From Flavobacterium noncentrifugens (GTDB lineage Bacteria > Bacteroidota > Bacteroidia > Flavobacteriales > Flavobacteriaceae): a DNA stretch of 64,000 bases. The notes below the pieces were generated by a model, which was not told where the DNA came from, made no database searches, and was given only the letters and a program-made list of their open reading frames with translations. Shown one piece after another: positions 50,750 to 58,340 of this stretch. The translations under genes were made by a program, and so were the position numbers. The stretch lies in contig NZ_FNEZ01000001.1 in assembly GCF_900100375.1 (NCBI RefSeq), positions 860,394 to 924,393 of the forward strand, given 5' to 3'. Position 1 is the stretch's first letter. Every line of letters starts with the position of its first letter.

Positions 50750-52849
50750 TTATTTTAAAAGTTGGTAAGCAATTAATGCCACAACATACGCGAAAGCGCT
50801 CATAAACACCAATTGCGCCGCCGGCCATTTCCACGTATTTGTTTCTTTTTTCGTTACGGCAAGCGTACTCGCGCACTGCATGGCAAACGCATAAAACAGC
50901 AATAATGAAATTCCGCTGGCAAAATTGAATACTTTTTTTCCGGTGATCGGATTGATCTCGGCAGCCATTTTATTTTTGATGGTTTCGTCGTTATCGCTTC
51001 CGCCAACGCTGTAAATCGTGGCCAATGTTCCTACGAAAACTTCACGCGCGGCAAAGGAACTGATGATCGCGATCCCGATTTTCCAATCGTAGCCTAAAGG
51101 CGAAATCACAGGCTCAATGGTTTTTCCCATCAAACCGATATAAGAGTTTTCAAGTTTGTGCGCGGCCACGGCATTTTCAAGTCCGGTTTCGGATAAATTG
51201 CTGTGTTGTGTTTTTTCAATGACAATGGCTTCGGCATTGCTGAAATTTTTCCCCGGTCCGTAAGAGGCAAGAAACCACAAAATAATCGAAATGGCAAGAA
51301 TGATTTTTCCGGCACCGGTCACGAAAGCCTTGGTTTTTTCAAGTACGTTGATCGCAACATTTTTAAACAATGGCAATTTGTAATTCGGCATTTCAACGAC
51401 GAAGAATGTTTTGCCTTTGACTTTCAGGATCAGATTCAGAATGTATGATGAAAAAATCGCCATTCCGAAACCTAATAAATACAGCAACATCAGCGTCAAG
51501 CCTTGCAAATTCAGTATTCCAAGTACGCGTTCATTTGGGATTACGAGTGCAATAATGATCGCATAAACCGGCAATCGCGCAGAACAGGTTGTAAACGGCG
51601 TGACTAAAATCGTGATCAGTCTTTCTTTCCAGTTTTCGATATTTCGCGTCGCCATAATCGCCGGAATTGCACAGGCAGTTCCTGAAATTAACGGGACGAC
51701 GCTTTTCCCGCTGAGGCCGAATTTTCGCATGATCTTATCCATCAAAAAAACCACGCGACTCATATAACCGCTTTCCTCGAGTATCGAAATGAATAGAAAT
51801 AAAAACGCAATTTGTGGGATGAAAATCACAATGCCGCCAATTCCAGGAATGATGCCTTGCGAAACCAGATCTGTTAAAACGCCGGGCTGTAAATGTGCTG
51901 CAGCGTACGAGCTTAAATTTGCGAATGTCGTATCGATAAAATCCATCGGGTAACTCGACCAGTCAAAAATCGACTGGAAAATCACGAATAAAATGGCAAA
52001 GAAAATTACATAACCCCAAACTTTATGAGTCAAAATGCGGTCTAACCTGCTGCTAAAATCCTTTGCAACTGCTTTGTCAATGGTTTGCCCAACTTTTAAA
52101 ACATTATTGATAAACTGGTAACGCTTGATCGTTTCTTTTTGCTGCAACCTTTTGAGTTCCGACAGTGATTTGGTATAAGAATTCCGGATTTCATGCCGGT
52201 CCAAATTTGCGAAGTTGGCATCCTGCGTAATCACAAGCCACAATTTATACAGCAGCTGGTTTGGAAATGCTTTCCGCAAATGGTTAAAATAATCGGAATC
52301 GATTTCCGAAGCGTTCAAACACGGTTCTGTTGAAAGCGTTTTATAGGTAACGATTAAATTTTTTAATTCTTCGATTCCGAGGCCTTTTCGCGAACTGATC
52401 AAGGCAATTTTTGTTTTGAGTTCTTGTTCAAGATGCGGAAGATCGAGCGAAATGCCTTTGTATTCCATGCGATCGGCCATGTTGATGACTAAGATCGTTG
52501 GGATTTCAAGGTCTTTGATCTGGGTAAAAAGGAGTAAATTTCGTTTGAGGTTTTCTACATCGGTGACCACCAAAGCGACATCGGGGAAAAGTTTGTCGTT
52601 TCTGTTGAGCAGCAATTCGATCACGACATTTTCATCGATCGAACTCGCATTCAGGCTGTACGTTCCGGGCAAATCCAGGATGTTTGCCTTGATATTGTGC
52701 GGCAGTTTGCAGAACCCGATTTTCTTTTCAACTGTAATTCCCGGATAATTCCCAACCTGCTGGTTGAGTCCGGTGAGCTGGTTAAAAAGTGAAGTTTTCC
52801 CTGTATTCGGGTTTCCGATCAATGCGATGTTGATATTTTCGTGGCTCAT
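50750..52849 (-). CDS. feoB: Ferrous iron transporter FeoB
   Basis: 699 residues. N-terminal G domain: G1 GNPNTGKTSLFNQL, G3 DLPGTYSLNA, G4 NMAD, then a GDI-like helical region (to ~270) and a membrane part with two Gate motifs (FIPQIAFLFLFISILEESGYMSR, GTACAIPAIMATRNIENWKERLITIL, TTCSARLPVYA). Imports Fe2+ across the inner membrane with GTP. feoA's stop overlaps its start by one base (TAATG). A small Cys-rich gene follows. Confidence 0.97.
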   Translation of the reverse strand: MSHENINIALIGNPNTGKTSLFNQLTGLNQQVGNYPGITVEKKIGFCKLPHNIKANILDLPGTYSLNASSIDENVVIELLLNRNDKLFPDVALVVTDVENLKRNLLLFTQIKDLEIPTILVINMADRMEYKGISLDLPHLEQELKTKIALISSRKGLGIEELKNLIVTYKTLSTEPCLNASEIDSDYFNHLRKAFPNQLLYKLWLVITQDANFANLDRHEIRNSYTKSLSELKRLQQKETIKRYQFINNVLKVGQTIDKAVAKDFSSRLDRILTHKVWGYVIFFAILFVIFQSIFDWSSYPMDFIDTTFANLSSYAAAHLQPGVLTDLVSQGIIPGIGGIVIFIPQIAFLFLFISILEESGYMSRVVFLMDKIMRKFGLSGKSVVPLISGTACAIPAIMATRNIENWKERLITILVTPFTTCSARLPVYAIIIALVIPNERVLGILNLQGLTLMLLYLLGFGMAIFSSYILNLILKVKGKTFFVVEMPNYKLPLFKNVAINVLEKTKAFVTGAGKIILAISIILWFLASYGPGKNFSNAEAIVIEKTQHSNLSETGLENAVAAHKLENSYIGLMGKTIEPVISPLGYDWKIGIAIISSFAAREVFVGTLATIYSVGGSDNDETIKNKMAAEINPITGKKVFNFASGISLLLFYAFAMQCASTLAVTKKETNTWKWPAAQLVFMSAFAYVVALIAYQLLK

Positions 52850-53079
52850 TAGGAAATAATATCAACAATGATTTCTTTGGCAGTTTCAATCCGGATGGCG
52901 AGATGCGAACCGTTAATATCCAAATATAAAGGATCGCCCAAAGGCGCAATCTGCAGCAACTCCACTATGTTTCCAGGCAAGCAGCCCATTTCTAAAAGTT
53001 TCAGGGGAACAGCATCAAGGTCAAATTCCATGATGATGGCCTTTTCGCCTTTTTTGAGTGAATGGATCGTAGTTTGCAA
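52849..53079 (-). CDS. feoA: FeoA, TTG start
   Basis: 76 residues, SH3-like FeoA domain: SLKKGEKAIIMEFDLDAVPLKLLEMGCLPGNIVELL, then PLGDPLYLDINGSHLAIRIETA. The start is TTG at 53079; an in-frame stop lies two codons upstream and the next ATG would remove a quarter of the domain. FeoA stimulates FeoB. Promoter and direct repeats just upstream suggest metal control. Confidence 0.92.
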   Translation of the reverse strand: MQTTIHSLKKGEKAIIMEFDLDAVPLKLLEMGCLPGNIVELLQIAPLGDPLYLDINGSHLAIRIETAKEIIVDIIS

Positions 53080-53084
53080 ATCTT

Positions 53085-53104
53085 ATTTAGATTGAATTTA
53101 GATT
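53085..53104. promoter_or_regulatory. Two ATTTAGATT direct repeats at the feoA start region
   Basis: ATTTAGATT at 53085-53093 and 53096-53104, exactly 11 bp apart (one helical turn), between the -7 box and the feoA start. Each contains TTTAGA, the half-site of the palindrome at 47861. A repressor bound here would block transcription. Confidence 0.5.
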
Positions 53105-53105
53105 G

Positions 53106-53113
53106 CAAAAGTA
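53106..53113 (-). promoter_or_regulatory. -7 element of the feoAB operon
   Basis: TACTTTTG on the minus strand, identical to the mntH -7 box. A TTTC 17 nt upstream is the best -33 candidate. Leader about 20 nt. Confidence 0.5.
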
Positions 53114-53157
53114 CATATATTTATACGAATGAAAAGCTAAAATTCGATTTTTATTGG

Positions 53158-53829
53158 TTACTCTTCCTGAGCCGAAAGCCAATTGATATCGGCGATCAGC
53201 CTTTGAATGTCTTCTTTTTTTGTTCCGTCATAAAATCCGCGGACGCGTCGTTTGGTATCGACAAGCACAAAGTTTTCAGTGTGCACCATATCATACAATT
53301 CATCAGGCTTGCCTAATTTTACCGCGAGATACGATTTTCGCGCCATGGTATAAATTTCCTTTTTGTCACCGGTCACAAGGTTCCATTTGCTGTCGATAAC
53401 GCCTTTTTCAAGCGCATATTTTTTGAGAACGGGAACACTGTCGATTTCCGGAGTTACCGTGTGTGAAAGCAACATGACTTTCGGATTGTTTAAAATCGCT
53501 TTTTGGACATCGACTAAATTTGCAGTCATTTTCGGGCAGATTGAGCCGCAGGTTGTAAAGAAAAAATCGGCTACATAAATCTTGCCTTCGTAATCTTTCT
53601 GTGTAATCGTTTTTCCGTTTTGGTTGATGAATGAAAAATCAGCAATCGTGTGGTTTCGTTTGATGTATTGCACGGTGCTATCGACCAATTCAGGATTTAC
53701 GTCGCCTGGATTGTAAATCGGAAGCATTTTCTTCGGCTTCAAAGCAAAATAAAAAAGCGTGATAATAATGACCGAAATGACCGCCATGACGCGGAAAAAA
53801 GTCCTGTATTTTTTAAAGAATTCGAACAT
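53158..53829 (-). CDS. SCO1/SenC-family protein
   Basis: 223 residues from ATG 53829 (MFEFFKKYRTFFRVMA). One N-terminal membrane anchor (VISVIIITLFYFAL), then a thioredoxin-like domain with CxxxC (TTCGSICPKM) and the distal His in DMVHTENFVLVD. SCO proteins deliver copper to the Cu-A site of cytochrome oxidase or act as thiol reductants. No oxidase genes are nearby. Upstream of feoA on the same strand but separated from it by the promoter. Confidence 0.92.
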   Translation of the reverse strand: MFEFFKKYRTFFRVMAVISVIIITLFYFALKPKKMLPIYNPGDVNPELVDSTVQYIKRNHTIADFSFINQNGKTITQKDYEGKIYVADFFFTTCGSICPKMTANLVDVQKAILNNPKVMLLSHTVTPEIDSVPVLKKYALEKGVIDSKWNLVTGDKKEIYTMARKSYLAVKLGKPDELYDMVHTENFVLVDTKRRVRGFYDGTKKEDIQRLIADINWLSAQEE

Positions 53830-53931
53830 GGTGGAAATTTGATGCAAAAATACAAAAACACCTTTGGTTTCTATCCGAATTAACACATTGAATTCCAACT
53901 AAAAATTAACAGTTTTGCATTGTTAAATTGA

Positions 53932-53939
53932 TATTTTTG
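53932..53939 (+). promoter_or_regulatory. -7 element of the M13 peptidase gene
   Basis: TATTTTTG, exact TANNTTTG match, 24 bases before ATG 53964, with TTTTG 15 nt upstream. Confidence 0.4.
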
Positions 53940-53963
53940 CGGCAATTAAACTACCACTCAAAA

Positions 53964-56015
53964 ATGAACTACCACTTTAAGAAGCACCATTTGCTGCTCG
54001 TTCCGGCGCTTATGGTTCTTAATGCTGCCGATGCGCAGGAATCAAAACCCGGAATCAACACGGCAAACATGGACAAATCGACAAAGCCAACGGATAATTT
54101 TTACCGTTTTGTAAACGGAAGCTGGCTCGACAAAAACGAAATCCCAAGCGACAAAACGCGTTGGGGAAGTGCAGATGAATTGCGCCAGAAAACAGACAAA
54201 GACGCACTCGACATTTTAAACGAAGCGTCAAAAGACCCAAAATACAAATCGAATACCGACCAGGGAAAGGCGATCAATTTATACCGCGCAGTCTTAGATA
54301 CTGTCGCCAGGAATAAGCAGGGCATCGCGCCGATCAAACCGCTGCTTGCCAAAATCGATGCAATAAAAAACGCAAATGATTTGCAGCAATTGCTTATCGA
54401 AACGGAGACTTACGGCGGAATTGGATTTATCGGAATCGGAATTGGCTCGGATGCCAAAGACAGCAATAAAAATGTCGTGACGCTTTATCCGGGATCGCTC
54501 GGGCTTCCGGATCGCGATTATTATATTTCGGATGAAAAAGACTCGAAAGAAAAACGCGACAAATACGTGTTGCACGTCACGAGAATGCTACAATATCTCG
54601 GAGAAAAACCGGCTGATGCGAAAATCCATGCCGACCAGATCCTAGCATTTGAAACTGAAATGTCCAGGTCAAAATTCGATCGGGTAGAAGCGCGTGACGA
54701 CAGTAAAAGCTACAATCCGATGACAGTTGCCGAATTGCAGAAACTGACGCCTTCGATCGACTGGAAAAAATACTTTTCCGGAATTGGAATCATTACGCTT
54801 GACACGGTTGTCGTTTCCCAGCCGAAATACATGCAGGAACTCGAAACTTTATTAAAGGAAAACAATGTCGCTGCCTGGAAAGCGTATTTGCGTTGGACTT
54901 TACTGAACAAAAGCGCGGGGAAATTGTCAATGGATATTGGCCGTGCCAACTGGGATTTTTACGGAAAAACCTTAACCGGAGCCAAAAAATTACGTCCGCT
55001 TGACGAACGCGCCTTGCAGACGGTAAATGGTTCTGTAGGAGAAGCGTTGGGCAAATTGTATGTCGAGAAAAAATTTCCGGCTCAAGCCAAAGCCAAAGCA
55101 GAGAAAATGATCCGGAACATTATTCGCGCTTACGAAACCCGAATCAACAACCTGGCGTGGATGTCGGCAGCAACCAAGAAAAAAGCCATCGAAAAATTGC
55201 ATAAAGTCACTATTAAAATCGGTTATCCCGACAAATGGAAAGACTATTCTGCACTTGAAGTCAAAAGCATCGCTGAAGGCGGAAATTATTATGACGATTC
55301 AAAAAGCATCGCCATCTGGAACCACAGGAAAGAACTGGCCAAACTCAACAAACCGGTCGACAAAACCGAATGGCTGATGTCGCCGCAAACGGTAAATGCC
55401 TATTACAATCCGTCGTATAATGAAATCGTATTTCCGGCCGCCATTCTACAGCCGCCATTTTACGATTACAAAGCCGATGAAGCGGTAAATTATGGTGCGA
55501 TCGGAGCGGTAATCGGGCATGAATTGTCACACGGTTTTGACGATTCGGGATCGAAATATGATGCGGATGGAAATCTTATCGACTGGTGGACAGCTGATGA
55601 CCTGAAACAATTTACGGCCATGAGCAGCGCTTTGGCAGACCAGTTTAGTGCCTTGGAACCACTTCCGGGTGTTCATGTGGATGGAAAATTTACATTAGGA
55701 GAAAATATCGGCGACTTGGGCGGAATCAATGTCGCTTATGACGCTTTGCAACTGGATTTAAAAGAAAATGGAAATCCGGGATTGATCGATGGCTACACGC
55801 CGCAACAGCGTTTTTTCATTTCGTATGCCACGATCTGGCGTTCGAAAATGCGCGATGAAGCCTTGAAAAACCAGGTTAAAACCGACCCGCATTCTCCGGG
55901 AATGTTCCGCGGGTATGTGCCTCTGCAGAACATTGATGCGTTTTACGAAGCCTTCGGGATCAGGAAAGGTGACGGCATGTTTGTTGAACCTGATAAAAGA
56001 GTAAAAATTTGGTAA
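53964..56015 (+). CDS. M13-family (neprilysin-like) metallopeptidase
   Basis: 683 residues from ATG 53964, which gives a signal peptide (LLLVPALMVLNAADAQ); the frame starts 12 codons earlier. Zinc site HELSH (IGHELSHGFDDSGSK) and downstream ENIGD, the ExxxD third ligand, are intact; substrate-binding NAYYNPSYNEIVFPAAILQPPF is also typical. The C terminus ends RVKIW, the family's closing Trp. Secreted zinc oligopeptidase, periplasmic or surface. Terminator follows at 56025. Confidence 0.95.
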   Translation: MNYHFKKHHLLLVPALMVLNAADAQESKPGINTANMDKSTKPTDNFYRFVNGSWLDKNEIPSDKTRWGSADELRQKTDKDALDILNEASKDPKYKSNTDQGKAINLYRAVLDTVARNKQGIAPIKPLLAKIDAIKNANDLQQLLIETETYGGIGFIGIGIGSDAKDSNKNVVTLYPGSLGLPDRDYYISDEKDSKEKRDKYVLHVTRMLQYLGEKPADAKIHADQILAFETEMSRSKFDRVEARDDSKSYNPMTVAELQKLTPSIDWKKYFSGIGIITLDTVVVSQPKYMQELETLLKENNVAAWKAYLRWTLLNKSAGKLSMDIGRANWDFYGKTLTGAKKLRPLDERALQTVNGSVGEALGKLYVEKKFPAQAKAKAEKMIRNIIRAYETRINNLAWMSAATKKKAIEKLHKVTIKIGYPDKWKDYSALEVKSIAEGGNYYDDSKSIAIWNHRKELAKLNKPVDKTEWLMSPQTVNAYYNPSYNEIVFPAAILQPPFYDYKADEAVNYGAIGAVIGHELSHGFDDSGSKYDADGNLIDWWTADDLKQFTAMSSALADQFSALEPLPGVHVDGKFTLGENIGDLGGINVAYDALQLDLKENGNPGLIDGYTPQQRFFISYATIWRSKMRDEALKNQVKTDPHSPGMFRGYVPLQNIDAFYEAFGIRKGDGMFVEPDKRVKIW

Positions 56016-56024
56016 GCCAAAAAC

Positions 56025-56055
56025 AAAATCCTGGATTCGCGTCCGGGATTTTTAT
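56025..56055. terminator. Bidirectional terminator, M13 gene and CDF gene
   Basis: An 11-bp stem (AAAATCCTGGA with TCCGGGATTTT, one G-T pair), six-base loop, T-rich on both strands. It overlaps the last codon of the convergent CDF gene. Confidence 0.8.
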
Positions 56056-56936
56056 TTAATATTGAGTTCGTATGGCTCAACGTGGATCAAAACATCGGCG
56101 ATTTCAGGCAATTTTTCCTGGATCGTATCTTTTAAACGGTGTGCAATTTCGTGGCCTTCAGTAACGGTAATTTCGCCTTTTACGATCAGGTGCAAATCAA
56201 CCAGATACATCATTCCGGTTTTTCTGACATAGCATTTTTCGGTATCGATCACGCCATCGACCGTTGTCGAAATCTCGCGGATTTTCACAATCAGGTCGTC
56301 ATACAAATGTTCGTCAAGAATTTCACCCAGCGCCGGTCGAAAAATCAGGTACGCATTGTAAATGATAAATCCCGAAGCCAGTAAAGCCGCCCAGTCATCG
56401 GCAGTTTCATAACCCGGACCCATAAAAATCGCAATTGAAATCCCGATAAACGCCATCAGCGAAGTAATCGCATCGCTGCGGTGGTGCCATGCATCTGCTT
56501 TAAGCGAAGAACTGTTTGTTTCGTCACTTTTTTTCGAAATGATCCTGTAAAAAATTTCTTTCGTTAAAATGATCGCAGCAAGAATATACAGTGTCCAGCT
56601 TTCGGGTGTTTTGTGTGGCGTTCGAATGTGGTCGATACTTTCGTAAGCAATGATCGTCGCCGAAATTACAAGAAAACCGACTACTGCAAAAGTGACCAAA
56701 GCTTCGGCTTTTCCGTGTCCGTAAGGATGGTTTTCATCGGCTGGCCGCGAAGAATATTTGAGTCCGAACAATACGAGCAGCGACGAAAAAACATCTGAAG
56801 CCGATTCGATCGCGTCGGCGATAAGCGCATAGGAATTCCCAAAATAACCTGCGAAGCATTTAACTAAAGCCAAACCCAGATTTCCCAATATGCTGAGGTA
56901 GGTGGCTTTTACGGCTTTTTCTGTGTTTGCAGTCAT
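56052..56936 (-). CDS. Cation diffusion facilitator (FieF-like)
   Basis: 294 residues with six transmembrane helices and a cytoplasmic C-terminal domain. Metal motifs: ADAIESASDVFSS (TM2), PYGHGKAEALVTF, and DAWHHRSDAITS (TM5). Exports Zn2+, Fe2+ or related ions with proton exchange. The two D/H-rich helix motifs (DxxxD-like and HxxxD) match iron/zinc exporters such as FieF. A TACCTTTG box lies upstream. Confidence 0.93.
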   Translation of the reverse strand: MTANTEKAVKATYLSILGNLGLALVKCFAGYFGNSYALIADAIESASDVFSSLLVLFGLKYSSRPADENHPYGHGKAEALVTFAVVGFLVISATIIAYESIDHIRTPHKTPESWTLYILAAIILTKEIFYRIISKKSDETNSSSLKADAWHHRSDAITSLMAFIGISIAIFMGPGYETADDWAALLASGFIIYNAYLIFRPALGEILDEHLYDDLIVKIREISTTVDGVIDTEKCYVRKTGMMYLVDLHLIVKGEITVTEGHEIAHRLKDTIQEKLPEIADVLIHVEPYELNIK

Positions 56937-56952
56937 AAAAAATTTGTTGCTG

Positions 56953-56960
56953 CAAAGGTA
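56953..56960 (-). promoter_or_regulatory. -7 element of the CDF gene
   Basis: TACCTTTG on the minus strand, 16 bases before the ATG. TTG at the -33 position is not well spaced (13 nt). Confidence 0.35.
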
Positions 56961-56995
56961 TTTGAGTTTACGTCAATTAAAAAGCGAAAACCGAT

Positions 56996-57796
56996 TTATA
57001 ATTTTTTGAAGGTAAAATCGTAACTGAGGATTTCTTGAAGTTTTTGAGAATCAATGGTTTTTCCTACGGAGATTTTTTCATGGTTGAATTTTGGCTCTGG
57101 AAGATTTTCAGATTTTGCTTTTTCGGTATAATAATTTTCCCTTGTCGGATGAAAAGGCGTAGCGGCATTGAAAGTTTCGTTCCAGATTTCATTTTTGATG
57201 ATTTTCAGGATAATTCCAATGCAGTCTTTTTGATGGATGAGATTGATCGGGCCGTCGGGATTTTCAAGATTTTCTCTTCCGGCGAGGAATTTTATCGGAT
57301 GGCGGTCATCACCGATAAGTCCGCCAAATCGAAGAATCGTCGTTTTAAAATTTTTATTTTTTTGCAAAAGCTGTTCCGATTCATACAATTGGCGGCCGCT
57401 TTCGGTATCTGGGTTTGGAATTTTTTCTTCGGTAATTATTGCGTTTTCGTCGGCATAAACGGAAGTCGAACTGATGAAAAGCACTTTTTGGATTGTAGAA
57501 CTTTCAATACGATAAATCAGATTTTGGATTTTTGAAACGAAATTTTCTTTCTCCAAACCGCGCAATTTTGGCGGAATATCCACAATTAAAATATTGGAAT
57601 TTAAGAAATCTGAAACATTTCCGCTGATTCCAGATTCAGAAACCGAAATTAAAAAAGGTTCGATCCCGAAATTTTGAAGCAAAGCCAATTGACTTTCCGA
57701 AGTGGTCGATCCATAAACTTCAAAATTTTTTGAAATCAAGGCTTTCGCCAATGGAAATCCGAGCCAGCCGCAACCTAAAATGCTAATTTTTGTCAT
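56996..57796 (-). CDS. NAD(P)-binding protein, YeeZ-like atypical SDR
   Basis: 266 residues. N-terminal Rossmann motif SILGCGWLGFPLAKAL, VDIPPKLRG, then FISSTSVYADE (Ser/Tyr positions of extended SDRs) and TILRFGGLIGDDRHP. It resembles nucleoside-diphosphate-sugar epimerase relatives with a shortened C terminus. Substrate unknown. Its ATG overlaps by four bases (ATGA) the stop of the repaired reading of the ORF6N gene, so the two were translated together. Confidence 0.85.
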   Translation of the reverse strand: MTKISILGCGWLGFPLAKALISKNFEVYGSTTSESQLALLQNFGIEPFLISVSESGISGNVSDFLNSNILIVDIPPKLRGLEKENFVSKIQNLIYRIESSTIQKVLFISSTSVYADENAIITEEKIPNPDTESGRQLYESEQLLQKNKNFKTTILRFGGLIGDDRHPIKFLAGRENLENPDGPINLIHQKDCIGIILKIIKNEIWNETFNAATPFHPTRENYYTEKAKSENLPEPKFNHEKISVGKTIDSQKLQEILSYDFTFKKL

Positions 57797-58295
57797 GATT
57801 TGTAACCAATTTTTTTGCGTTCGGGCGTTTGGGAATCGTCTTTTTTGATGAGGTAATTCAGCGCTTCGTAAACATCGTTGAACTGCTTGTCGTATTTGTT
57901 TTCGAGTTCCAGTAATTTGTCTGTAAAATCTTTGTGCTGCAAGGCAAATTCCGGATCATTACAAAAGTACGCATGATCGCGATATTGACGTTGATCGCAA
58001 CATCAGAATTTAAGATGCCGCTGAGCATTGCGATTCCTTGTTCGGTGAAAGCGAAAGACATGAAATTTATATTCCGCTTGTTTTGTGATGCGGTCACAAA
58101 TTGTGACCGGATAACATTCCATTTTTCGCTCGATAATCGGAACATAAAATCGGATGGAAATCTTTTAATATGCCGCTTTACAGCCTGATTTAATACTTTG
58201 GTTTCAATTTCGTAAAGCGTGGCTAAGTCAAAGTCGAGCATGACTTTTTGGTATCGGATGCTGTGGATCCGCGATTGTAAATGATCGTTATGCAT
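57793..58295 (-). pseudogene. ORF6N-domain protein, frameshifted
   Basis: From ATG 58295 the ORF6N DNA-binding-type domain reads IRYQKVMLDFDLATLYEIE, RHIKRFPSDFMFRL, FTEQGIAMLSGIL, and NVNIAIMRTFVMIR. After codon CGG at 57953-57951 the frame is wrong and stops at 57858. Shifting by one base restores EFALQHKDFTDKLLELE and a tail ending at TGA 57795-57793, overlapping the next gene's ATG. One missing G in a GGG run explains it. A recent mutation or a sequencing error; in the repaired form the protein is ~167 residues. ORF6N domains are common in phage-derived anti-repressor-like genes. Confidence 0.8.
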
Positions 58296-58340
58296 AATGG
58301 ATGGTTTGGCGTTTATATATTTTTTTTTGGCCTATAAATT

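Noticed and set aside
57858..58295. Intact 145-residue ORF6N protein ending at 57858
   Set aside because: The last ~30 residues are unlike the domain and a one-base shift restores an expected coiled tail ending at the next gene's ATG.
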